A DNA stretch of 7,167 nt from Promethearchaeota archaeon (GCA_030606095.1 JAUWHC010000127.1:1-7167); one strand, 5' to 3'; numbered from the stretch's first letter, positions 1 through 6,684 are shown. Notes: generated by a model not told the origin, from the letters alone. Program-made: numbers and translations.

Positions 1-1
1 G

Positions 2-328
2 TGTTCGTTTGCTAATCAACCTCCCACGATGATTCTCGATATGTTAACTAAAGCAGCAGGATTAAACTTAACTATGGAGGACTTCAAAATATTAGGAGAA
101 CGTATATACATGATTAAGAGATTATTTAACTTAAAGATGGGAATTACTCCAGCAGATGATAGATTACCAAAAATTGTTCTCAATCCCGTAAATGAAGGAG
201 GCTCTGCAGGTAAGACTCCTAATTTTGAACAATTAAAAGAAGCCTATTATAAATATAGAACATTTGATTCTAAAACTGGTTATCCAAAACAAGATAAACT
301 AGAAAAATTAGGACTAAATAATCTTTAA
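2..328 (+). CDS. Aldehyde:ferredoxin oxidoreductase family protein, C-terminal fragment (5' end outside window)
   Basis: The frame is open from base 2, before the first ATG at 29, so this is the 3' end of a longer gene. About 108 codons are visible. The family oxidises aldehydes to carboxylic acids with ferredoxin, using a tungsto- or molybdo-bispterin and one [4Fe-4S] cluster in the cytoplasm. The tail has the family's C-terminal signature: GERIYMIKRLFNLKMGIT, then DDRLPK, then EAYYKYRTFDSKTGYP, ending KLEKLGL. The first visible residue is a Cys in a CSF context about 108 residues from the C-terminus. That is close to where the Pyrococcus enzyme carries its fourth cluster cysteine (Cys494 of 605), so I infer it is a cluster ligand. 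Which subfamily (AOR, FOR, GOR or other) cannot be told from this piece. Family assignment is confident; substrate is unknown. The gene is followed by a T-rich tract and converges with the small gene at 382-579. Confidence 0.88.
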   Translation, partial: CSFANQPPTMILDMLTKAAGLNLTMEDFKILGERIYMIKRLFNLKMGITPADDRLPKIVLNPVNEGGSAGKTPNFEQLKEAYYKYRTFDSKTGYPKQDKLEKLGLNNL

Positions 329-332
329 ACAC

Positions 333-355
333 TTTTTTTTCTTTTCTTTTATTTT
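333..355 (+). terminator. Poly-T terminator after the AOR gene
   Basis: Five bases after the AOR stop codon there is a run of eight T, then three TTTT blocks separated by single C, C and A. No stem-loop precedes it. This is the form of an archaeal oligo-T (intrinsic, hairpin-free) terminator and is read here on the plus strand. It lies in the short gap before the convergent gene's stop at 382. Confidence 0.6.
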
Positions 356-381
356 CTAATATCCATTCTACAATTAATATG

Positions 382-579
382 TTAAAAGCTAACTATTTTT
401 TTTACTCGCCCAATTTCACCGCTCCTCAACCGAACTTTAATCCCATAATGGTGATTAGGAGAATTTGTAAGCACATTTCTGACTATACCCTCGGTTAACT
501 TACCAGATCGCTGATCTTTTTTTAATACGATTAAAACTCGCATGCCTGATTTGATATCTACTCGCTTTGTTCCCTTCAA
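382..579 (-). CDS. ywbE: YwbE-family protein (DUF2196), small conserved protein of unknown function
   Basis: A 65-residue basic protein matching the YwbE family over its whole length. The pattern is KGTKRVDIKSGM, then VLIVLKKDQRSGKLTEGIV, then LTNSPNHHYGIKVRL, then GEIGRVKKI. The usual family length is about 65 residues, so it appears complete. The biochemical function is not established. Its size, charge and K/R-rich KKDQRSGKLTEG block would suit a small SH3-like barrel that binds nucleic acid, but this is inference. The start chosen is TTG at 579: it aligns with the family N-terminus, the only in-frame ATG (M13) would remove conserved residues, and an in-frame TGA lies four codons upstream. 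No Shine-Dalgarno precedes it. It is convergent with the AOR gene and divergent from the hut operon, so it is probably transcribed alone. A decayed copy of its 5' end lies immediately upstream (594-648). Confidence 0.88.
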   Translation of the reverse strand: MKGTKRVDIKSGMRVLIVLKKDQRSGKLTEGIVRNVLTNSPNHHYGIKVRLRSGEIGRVKKIVSF

Positions 580-593
580 TTTAATTGCTCAAG

Positions 594-648
594 TTATTTG
601 TAGGTCTTTTTTAATACGAAAATAGTTCCCTTCATTTTATCTTTTGCT
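594..648 (-). pseudogene. Decayed partial duplicate of the ywbE 5' end
   Basis: On the minus strand an ATG at 635 opens a 13-codon frame, MKGTIFVLKKTYK, stopping at 594. It resembles the start of the adjacent ywbE (KGT...IVLKK). Two blocks match in the same order and orientation. GTTCCCTTCA (plus-strand reading) occurs at 625-634 and at 569-578. TC-T(6 or 7)-AATACGA occurs at 605-619 and at 515-530. Between the blocks the gene has 38 bases and the copy has 5, a 33-base (11-codon) in-frame loss. A one-base difference in the T run then shifts the frame and leads to the stop. Similarity extends a few bases upstream of the start (AGCAA...TAAA). I read this as a relic of tandem duplication. A translated leader peptide is less likely because no ribosome binding site is visible. 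Confidence 0.55.
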
Positions 649-731
649 TTTATCGCCTCATTATTGCTAATTCTTCAAGAACATATTATTTTTGTAGTAT
701 CTTCGATATTTTTTCAAGTAAGGAGGATCTT

Positions 732-740
732 TTTATAAAA
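732..740 (+). promoter_or_regulatory. Secondary TATA-like element upstream of hutU
   Basis: TTTATAAAA lies a few bases downstream of the purine block AAGGAGG at 720-726. As a TATA box it would place transcription start near 758-765 and give hutU a leader of roughly 40-60 bases. No Shine-Dalgarno sits near the hutU start codons to go with such a leader, which weakens this option relative to the element at 789-800. Confidence 0.3.
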
Positions 741-788
741 TTTGAATTCCATTTGAAATATTTTTTAGTGGTATAATTCATTTACTTT

Positions 789-800
789 AAAAAATATATA
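789..800 (+). promoter_or_regulatory. Candidate archaeal A-rich/TATA promoter of the hutUHI operon
   Basis: AAAAAATATATA combines an A-rich segment like a TFB recognition element with a TATA box. Archaeal transcription usually begins about 25 bases downstream of the TATA centre, which falls at about 820-825. That coincides with the in-frame ATG at 823 of hutU, suggesting a leaderless mRNA starting there instead of at 802. The call rests on motif shape and spacing only. Confidence 0.45.
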
Positions 801-801
801 C

Positions 802-2838
802 ATGTTGATGTTAGTTAAAAATATGGATCCTTCAAAAGCCATGAAAATTAAATTATCAGACGAATTACCTCCTGATCCCGTCTTTAAAGAGGATATCCGA
901 AGGGCGCCTAATCGTGGTTATGATTTGAATCGTGGTGAGACAATAATTGCGTTAAAAAATGCTTTACGGTATATACCTAAAAAATTACACGAAATTTTAG
1001 CCTCAGAATTTTTAAATGAGTTAATCACGAGTGGAAGAATATATGGTCATCGGTATCGTCCAGAAGGAGAAATTAAAGCTAAACCCGTTGATGAGTACAA
1101 GGGTATTTTAGAAGCTCGTGCGATACAATTAATGATTGATAATAATTTAGATTTTAAAATAGCTCTTTATCCATATGAACTCGTTACATATGGCGAAAGT
1201 GGGCAAGTCTGCCAAAATTGGATGCAGTACCGATTAATTAAAAAATATCTCGAAGTAATAAATGAAGAGCAAACCCTCGTGGTTATGTCAGGTCATCCTC
1301 TTGGCTTATTTCCTAGCAAAAGAGAAGCCCCGAGAGTAATTATGACAAATGGTTTGATGATTGGTATGTTTGATACACCCGAAGAATTCAAACGCGTTTC
1401 AGCTTTAGGTGTAGCAAATTACGGTCAAATGACTGCGGGAGGATGGATGTATATAGGTCCTCAAGGGATTGTTCATGGAACTTACATCACACTGCTAAAT
1501 GCGGGTCGGCTTTATTTGAAAATACCTGCTAGTGAAGGACTTAAAGGAATTCTCTATTTAACTTCTGGATTGGGAGGGATGAGTGGGGCTCAGGCGAAAG
1601 CAACTGAGATTGCGGGTGGTATAGGGGTTATCGCTGAAGTTGACGATTCTCGAATTAAAACTCGCTATGAACAAGGATGGGTTAGCAAAATTTCGAGCAA
1701 TCTTGAAGAAATTTTTAGTTGGGTTGAAGAATATAAAAAAAAGAAAGAATCGATTTCAATTGCATATCATGGTAACATTGTTGATATCTGGAAATATGTA
1801 GTAGACAACAATATTAAAGTGGAGCTTGCATCAGACCAAACTTCTTGTCACGCACCTTATGAGGGAGGATATACCCCCATTGGTTTAAGTTTCGAGGAAG
1901 GTAGGGCGTTATTAAAATCTGATAGAGAGAAATTTGAAAGGATAGTTGACGAATCTTTAAGGAAACAATATAACCTTATCAAAATTATGGTTAGTAGAGG
2001 TACTATATTCTGGGACTATGGAAATTCGTTTCTAAAAGCAATTTACGACGCTGGAGCTCATGATATTGCAATTAATGGTGATCCAAAAAATGGTTTCATA
2101 TTTCCCTCTTATGTAGAACATATAATGGGGCCAATATGTTTTGATTATGGATATGGACCTTTCCGATGGGTGTGCCTAAGCTTAGAACATTCAGATTTAA
2201 TAAAAACCGATCAAGTTGCTATTTCTTCTATCGATCCAAATCGGAGCTCACAAGATAGAGATAACTGGCATTGGATAAAGAATGCCGAAAAGAACAACTT
2301 AGTAGTTGGTTCTCAAGCTCGTATATTATATGCCGATATGGAAACTCGAGTAAAGATTGCTTTAAAATTCAACGAAATGGTTAAAAATAGAGATATTGGA
2401 GCGATTATGTTAGGACGGGATCATCACGATGTTTCTGGAACCGATAGTCCTTTCAGAGAGACATCAAATATAAAAGATGGCAGTAATGTTATGTCTGACA
2501 TGGCTCATCACAGTTGGGCAGGTAATATAGTAAGAGGAATGACTATGTGTGTACTATCGAATGGAGGGGGCGTTGGTACCGGAAAAGCAATTAACGGCGG
2601 TTTTGGTCTAGTGTTAGACGGTTCAGAACGAGTAAATAAAATAATCCGCTCTGCAATTGAGTGGGATGTAAACTGTGGAATCGCTAGGAGAGCTTGGGCG
2701 AGAAATGAAAACGCGTTAACAACAGCTTACGCTTGGAATCTTAAGAATCAAGATAGAGGACACATCACCTTACCTTTTTTGGCAAAAGATGATTTATTAA
2801 ATGATGTTATTAATGTGTATTTAAAAAAGTATAAATAA
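802..2838 (+). CDS. hutU: Urocanate hydratase (urocanase), long UROC1-like form
   Basis: Catalyses urocanate + H2O to 4-imidazolone-5-propionate with tightly bound NAD+, the second step of histidine degradation in the cytosol. It has 678 residues, against about 555 for typical bacterial HutU and about 676 for animal UROC1, and its motifs follow the long form. An N-terminal extension (ALRYIPKKLHEILASEF, 51-70) is followed by ELVTYGESGQV (126-136), SGHPLGLFPS (163-172), GQMTAGGWMYIGPQGIVHGT (208-227), SGLGGMSGAQAKA (255-267), SDQTSCHAPYEGGY (344-357), FWDYGN (403-408), GYGPFRWVC (450-458), GRDHHDVSGTDSPFRETSN (538-556) and NGGGVG (587-592). Cys446 lies close to the catalytic-Cys region that precedes GPFRW in bacterial enzymes, but exact alignment is uncertain. 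Possible starts are ATG at 802, 808, 823 and 841. None has a Shine-Dalgarno, and 823 fits the upstream TATA element best. It is the first gene of hutU-hutH-hutI. Confidence 0.96.
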   Translation: MLMLVKNMDPSKAMKIKLSDELPPDPVFKEDIRRAPNRGYDLNRGETIIALKNALRYIPKKLHEILASEFLNELITSGRIYGHRYRPEGEIKAKPVDEYKGILEARAIQLMIDNNLDFKIALYPYELVTYGESGQVCQNWMQYRLIKKYLEVINEEQTLVVMSGHPLGLFPSKREAPRVIMTNGLMIGMFDTPEEFKRVSALGVANYGQMTAGGWMYIGPQGIVHGTYITLLNAGRLYLKIPASEGLKGILYLTSGLGGMSGAQAKATEIAGGIGVIAEVDDSRIKTRYEQGWVSKISSNLEEIFSWVEEYKKKKESISIAYHGNIVDIWKYVVDNNIKVELASDQTSCHAPYEGGYTPIGLSFEEGRALLKSDREKFERIVDESLRKQYNLIKIMVSRGTIFWDYGNSFLKAIYDAGAHDIAINGDPKNGFIFPSYVEHIMGPICFDYGYGPFRWVCLSLEHSDLIKTDQVAISSIDPNRSSQDRDNWHWIKNAEKNNLVVGSQARILYADMETRVKIALKFNEMVKNRDIGAIMLGRDHHDVSGTDSPFRETSNIKDGSNVMSDMAHHSWAGNIVRGMTMCVLSNGGGVGTGKAINGGFGLVLDGSERVNKIIRSAIEWDVNCGIARRAWARNENALTTAYAWNLKNQDRGHITLPFLAKDDLLNDVINVYLKKYK

Positions 2839-2866
2839 AGTAAGAGTCCGATTTGGTTTGGTTAAC

Positions 2867-4384
2867 ATGGAAAATGATTTTAAATACGGTCAAGATCACT
2901 TGACTGTTAATTTGGCTCTGAAGATTGTTAGAGGTCAGATTAATGGCGTCCTAACGGAAGAAACCAAAATAAAAATAGAAAAAAACTATAATGTTGTTCA
3001 AGATATTGCAAACGGCGAAGTCTTAGTATACAGCATAAATACGGGATTTGGATCTTTATGTACAACTAGAATATCAAAAGAAGAAGTTGGTAAATTACAA
3101 TCAAATTTGCTTAAAAGTCATAGCGTAGGTGTTGGTTCACCTATTAACAAGGAAATTGCAAAATTAATGTTGATTCTTAAAGTCCACGCGTTAAGCATGG
3201 GATATTCGGGGATTTCTTTAAATTTAATTGAAAGAATTCTCTGGCACATTAACAATGATTTTATTCCGTTGGTTCCAGAACAAGGGTCAGTAGGAGCATC
3301 CGGAGACCTTGCTCCGTTAGCTCATTTATTTTTACCATTAATTGGTTTAGGTTTTCTGTCTAAAGATGGTAAAAATTATAAACCAGCAATAGATTTTTTA
3401 AACCAAAACGGATTAAAACCGCTTGAACTTCATGCAAAAGAAGGTTTGGCGTTAATTAATGGAACCCAATTCATTACAGCTCATGGGGTTATTGTCGCTG
3501 AAAAGTTTTTTAGTTGTTTAGAGCAAGCTGATCTTATCGGAGCAATGACGCTTGAAGGGTATTTAGGATCGCCTCAACCTTTCAATGAAAGATTAATTGC
3601 TTTACGTCCTCATGATGGTGCTAAAACCGTTGCTAAAAGAATCAGGAAGTTTTTGAGGAATTCTCAATTTGTAGAATCACATGCAGATTGTGGTCGAGTT
3701 CAAGATCCTTATTCTATTCGATGTATCCCCCAAGTCCATGGAGCTTCCAGGGATGCTTTTTCACATTTAAGCGAGAAGTTGGAATGTGAATTAAATTCAG
3801 TTACGGACAATCCTATAGTTTTTGATGAAGATACTGCTATCAGCGGCGGAAATTTTCATGGACAACCCCTTGCCTTACCTTTGGATTATATTAGTTTAGC
3901 CGCTTCTGAGCTAGGAAGTATCTCAGACCGACGAACATATCTTCTTTTAGAAGGAAAGTGGGGCCTTCCCCCCTATTTAATTCAAGAATCTGGTTTAAAT
4001 TCCGGTTTTATGATTACTCAATATTGTTCAGCAGCATTAGCTAGCGAAAACAAATCAATGTGCTTCCCAGCAAGTGCAGATAGTATCCCAACATCAATGG
4101 GGCAAGAAGATCATGTTAGTATGGGATCGATTAGTGCTAGAAAAGCGCTTCGAATTGTTTATAATCTTGAAAAAATACTAGCAATAGAACTCTTGTGTGC
4201 CGCTCAGGCGTTTGATTTTAGAAGACCGTTAAAATCTAGTGCAACTTTAGAAGCATGCCACGCCTATATTCGTCAAAATATTCCCCATATTAACGAAGAC
4301 GTAGTTCTTTCCGAATACATTGAAATTGCTTTAGAAATTATAAAAAGTGAAGAATTAATTAAAATTGCATACGAAGTAAAATGA
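2867..4384 (+). CDS. hutH: Histidine ammonia-lyase (histidase)
   Basis: Deaminates L-histidine to trans-urocanate + NH3, the first step of the pathway, using the self-formed MIO electrophile. From this ATG the protein has 505 residues, normal for the family. Visible landmarks, numbered from this ATG: catalytic Tyr55 in YSINTGFG; LQSNLLKSHSVGVG (77-90), whose SH pair is typical of histidases; the MIO tripeptide Ala144-Ser145-Gly146 in GSVGASGDLAPLAH; KEGLALINGTQ (191-201); QDPYSIRCIPQVHGA (279-293); NSVTDNP (310-316); GGNFHGQP (327-334); and PTSMGQEDHVSMG (408-420), with Glu414 in the QEDH position. All catalytic elements are intact. TTG at 2858 is an alternative start three codons earlier; ATG 2867 is preferred because neither has a clear ribosome binding site. 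It begins 28 bases after hutU, and its TGA overlaps the hutI ATG, so it is co-transcribed and probably coupled. Confidence 0.96.
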   Translation: MENDFKYGQDHLTVNLALKIVRGQINGVLTEETKIKIEKNYNVVQDIANGEVLVYSINTGFGSLCTTRISKEEVGKLQSNLLKSHSVGVGSPINKEIAKLMLILKVHALSMGYSGISLNLIERILWHINNDFIPLVPEQGSVGASGDLAPLAHLFLPLIGLGFLSKDGKNYKPAIDFLNQNGLKPLELHAKEGLALINGTQFITAHGVIVAEKFFSCLEQADLIGAMTLEGYLGSPQPFNERLIALRPHDGAKTVAKRIRKFLRNSQFVESHADCGRVQDPYSIRCIPQVHGASRDAFSHLSEKLECELNSVTDNPIVFDEDTAISGGNFHGQPLALPLDYISLAASELGSISDRRTYLLLEGKWGLPPYLIQESGLNSGFMITQYCSAALASENKSMCFPASADSIPTSMGQEDHVSMGSISARKALRIVYNLEKILAIELLCAAQAFDFRRPLKSSATLEACHAYIRQNIPHINEDVVLSEYIEIALEIIKSEELIKIAYEVK

Positions 4385-5712
4385 CAGTAAGATCTACTCC
4401 ATCGCCAAAAAGAATAAAAAGAAAAGATGTTGATAACGAGGATCGAATAACCACGCTAGATTTGATTATAATTCACATCAACGAATTAGTAACCATGGAT
4501 TCTAAATATGGGGTTCCAAGAAAAGGCAAGAACATGGCAGAACTGGCACCCATTCACGATGGCGCAGTTGCAATATCTGGTAATTCTATAGTTTTCGTAG
4601 GAAAGACAAATGAATTATTTTCTACCTTTACTCCTAACGAAAAAACAATAACAATTGACGCTACAAATCGTTTAGTAACTCCTGGATTTGTTGATCCACA
4701 TACTCATATTATCTTCGATGGTTTTAGAGAAAATGAACTTGAAATGAAACTTGCTGGTAAGACCTACCTTGAGATTTTAGAGTCTGGGGGAGGGATATTA
4801 AAAACTGTTAAAGCGACGAGAAAGGCTTCGTTAGAAATCTTAATTCAAAATGGGAAAAAGATTCTTAATAGGATGATGGAATATGGAACGACTACAATTG
4901 AAACGAAATCTGGATATGGACTCGATGTCGAGAACGAAATTAAGTCGTTATTAGCAGTAAAAGAGTTAAACCTCGAGCATCCCATGGATGTAATATCAAC
5001 ATTTTTAGGCGCTCATGCAGTACCACCAGAATACGAGGGTAAAACAGACGATTACGTAGAATTAATTATTTCAGAAATGATTCCAAAAGTAGCACAAGAA
5101 GAATTAGCAGAATTTTGCGATGTATTTTGTGAAGAGGGGATTTTCTCAGTTGTTCAGACCAAAAAAATATTAAAGGCGGCTATGAAATACGGTCTAAAAC
5201 CGCAGATTCATATTGACGAAATTGTCGACACGAATGGAGCACTATTGGCAGCAGAGTTAAACGCTGTGCAGACGGGACACATGCTAAAATCTAACGATGA
5301 AGGTTTGAGAGCAATGAAAAAAGCACAAACAATTGCTACACTATTACCCGGGACGCCCTTTTGCTTAATGATGAGGGACTATGCTCCTGCAAGAAAAATC
5401 ATCGAATATGGCATTCCAATAGCCCTTGCTACCGATCTTAATCCAAATTGTTGGACAGAATCGATGCAAATCATAATTGCTTTAGCATGCTATCACATGA
5501 AACTTTCACCAGCTGAAGCTCTAACAGCAGCTACGATTAACGCCGCTTGTGCACTTCAAAAACAAGAACACATTGGAAGTTTAGAAGTAGGTAAGAAAGC
5601 AGACTTAATAATTTTCGATGTACCGAATCATAATTTTCTTCCTTACCAATTTGGAGTAAATCTAGTTTCAAAAGTTATAAAAAATGGTAATGTTGTAGTA
5701 GATTTTGATTAA
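4381..5712 (+). CDS. hutI: Imidazolonepropionase
   Basis: Amidohydrolase-superfamily enzyme that hydrolyses 4-imidazolone-5-propionate to N-formimino-L-glutamate, the third step. It has 443 residues; HutI is usually about 410-420. Metal and catalytic residues are present: HxH as His107 and His109 in PGFVDPHTHIIFDG; His212 in FLGAHAVP; His277 and Glu280 in IHIDE; His300 in TGHML; and Asp352 in ATDLNPN. Other family marks are TTIETKSGYGLD (171-182), LLPGTPF (321-327) and C-terminal GKKADLIIFDVPN with PYQFGVN. The start ATG overlaps the hutH stop as ATGA, indicating translational coupling. The extra length is mostly a basic, low-complexity N-terminus of about 23 residues (MTVRSTPSPKRIKRK...) ahead of the usual DLIIIHINELVTMD start. 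No convincing later start exists, since the next Met is residue 39. It is last in the operon and its stop is 14 bases from the convergent ftcD stop. Confidence 0.96.
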   Translation: MTVRSTPSPKRIKRKDVDNEDRITTLDLIIIHINELVTMDSKYGVPRKGKNMAELAPIHDGAVAISGNSIVFVGKTNELFSTFTPNEKTITIDATNRLVTPGFVDPHTHIIFDGFRENELEMKLAGKTYLEILESGGGILKTVKATRKASLEILIQNGKKILNRMMEYGTTTIETKSGYGLDVENEIKSLLAVKELNLEHPMDVISTFLGAHAVPPEYEGKTDDYVELIISEMIPKVAQEELAEFCDVFCEEGIFSVVQTKKILKAAMKYGLKPQIHIDEIVDTNGALLAAELNAVQTGHMLKSNDEGLRAMKKAQTIATLLPGTPFCLMMRDYAPARKIIEYGIPIALATDLNPNCWTESMQIIIALACYHMKLSPAEALTAATINAACALQKQEHIGSLEVGKKADLIIFDVPNHNFLPYQFGVNLVSKVIKNGNVVVDFD

Positions 5713-5726
5713 TTTACTCTTAAAAT

Positions 5727-6644
5727 TTAGAAATCAAAATAATTCTCTAACAGATGTTTTGGCTCGAGTTTTTTAGGATTTTCAAGTTGTAAATAATAAT
5801 CTAAAGAATTAAGCACAGCACCTAAGGGCAACACGCCAATTAATTCTGTACCAACAATAGGTACGCCATATCGAGCGGCTTCAATTCGTACGAGTTCCAT
5901 CTGACGATATAGAGGGGTTTTTTTATAATTAATATTACTAATTCCTACTTGAACGCAATCTCTCGTTTTTAAATCGGTCCCCATTGCTTTAACATTTACA
6001 AGTCCTCCCGAGCGTAAATGAATTGCTTTCGCTACTTTTTTCGCAATTTTAACATCTTTAGTCCCAAGGTTGATATTAAAACTAATTAAGGGATATCTTG
6101 CTCCCGTTATTATTGCACCTGCCGTTGGATGGAATTCTGAAGGCCCATAATCTGGTTTCCTTTCAGGGTCTGTTTTAATGGTTTCTTTTAATCCTTCATA
6201 TTCTCCGACTCTTATGTTATCAATATTTTTCCTTTCAAGATTGCTTGCCGAATCTTCGTATAAATATACTGGAACGCCTTCTTTTACCATTTCTTCAGCA
6301 AATTGTTTTGACAATTTGATGCATTCTTCAATTGTGATATTTTGAGCTGGTATAAACGGAACTACGTCAATTGCTCCTATTCGTGGGTGCTGACCTTTGT
6401 GCTTATTCATGTCAATTAGTTCTATCGCCTTTTTAGCCGCGGCAATATTTGCTTTCAATACAGCTTCGGGAGTACCAACAAAAGTAATTACGGCTCGGTT
6501 ATAATCAGAATCGTATTGAATGTCTACGATGTTAGTTTCGGGAGTGTTTTTAATTTCTGCTACAATTCGTTCGACTTTATCTCCATCTGTACCTTCGCTA
6601 TAATTAGGTACGGACTCAACTATTTTTTTATTTTTATTTACCAT
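5727..6644 (-). CDS. ftcD: Glutamate formimidoyltransferase (stand-alone FtcD transferase domain)
   Basis: Transfers the formimino group of N-formimino-L-glutamate to tetrahydrofolate, giving glutamate and 5-formimino-THF; this completes the hut route. The 305-residue protein covers both halves of the transferase domain. The N-terminal half has ESVPNYSEG (10-18), DYNRAVITFVGTPE (47-60) and HPRIGAIDVVPFIP (86-99), where His86 matches the catalytic His82 of the mammalian enzyme, followed by YEDSA. The C-terminal half has PDYGPSEFHPTAG (164-176), GARYPLISFNINL (181-193), SGGLVNVKAMG (212-222) and VRIEAARYGVP (252-262). It lacks the cyclodeaminase domain fused in animal FTCD, and no separate cyclodeaminase (fchA-type) gene is in the window. 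Start ATG 6644 has AAGGAG six bases upstream and a TATA-like element farther up, so it probably has its own promoter. It is convergent with hutI but metabolically part of the same set. Confidence 0.94.
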   Translation of the reverse strand: MVNKNKKIVESVPNYSEGTDGDKVERIVAEIKNTPETNIVDIQYDSDYNRAVITFVGTPEAVLKANIAAAKKAIELIDMNKHKGQHPRIGAIDVVPFIPAQNITIEECIKLSKQFAEEMVKEGVPVYLYEDSASNLERKNIDNIRVGEYEGLKETIKTDPERKPDYGPSEFHPTAGAIITGARYPLISFNINLGTKDVKIAKKVAKAIHLRSGGLVNVKAMGTDLKTRDCVQVGISNINYKKTPLYRQMELVRIEAARYGVPIVGTELIGVLPLGAVLNSLDYYLQLENPKKLEPKHLLENYFDF

Positions 6645-6650
6645 AATTAT

Positions 6651-6656
6651 CTCCTT
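6651..6656 (-). promoter_or_regulatory. Shine-Dalgarno of ftcD
   Basis: On the minus strand AAGGAG ends six bases before the ATG at 6644. This is the only textbook ribosome binding site correctly placed before a gene start in the window; hutU, hutH and ywbE lack one. It fixes the ftcD start. Confidence 0.75.
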
Positions 6657-6684
6657 AAAATAACAATAGTTCTAGTTTTTAATA

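Larger units (their letters stand above)
580..801. other. Intergenic region between ywbE and hutU
   Basis: This divergent gap of about 220 bases holds the ywbE relic at 594-648 and an AT-rich stretch with candidate hutU promoters. Two short perfect inverted repeats are visible: TTCTT-C-AAGAA at 671-681 and TATC-TTC-GATA at 698-708. They sit upstream of the promoter candidates and could be operator half-sites, but such short repeats are common in AT-rich DNA. ATTTGAA also occurs twice 11 bases apart (about 739-757). An AAGGAGG at 720-726 resembles a ribosome binding site but no ATG follows within reach. No RNA gene or longer ORF is visible. Confidence 0.4.

Noticed and set aside
671..708. Short inverted repeats TTCTT-C-AAGAA and TATC-TTC-GATA as hut operators
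   Set aside because: Arms of four to five bases are expected by chance in this base composition, and they do not match each other or any known hut operator that I can name. They are recorded in the intergenic entry only.
753..776. Short TTG-start frame of seven codons upstream of hutU, considered as a leader peptide after the AAGGAGG at 720-726
   Set aside because: It lies 26 bases from the AAGGAGG, too far for initiation, has no His-rich content that would suggest attenuation, and no hairpin pair follows.
2858..2866. TTG start for hutH three codons upstream of the ATG
   Set aside because: It adds only three residues with no family support and no Shine-Dalgarno at a proper distance. ATG 2867 is the simpler choice, though TTG is not strictly excluded.
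5713..5726. Bidirectional terminator between hutI and ftcD
   Set aside because: The 14-base gap has no inverted repeat and no T run longer than three on either strand.
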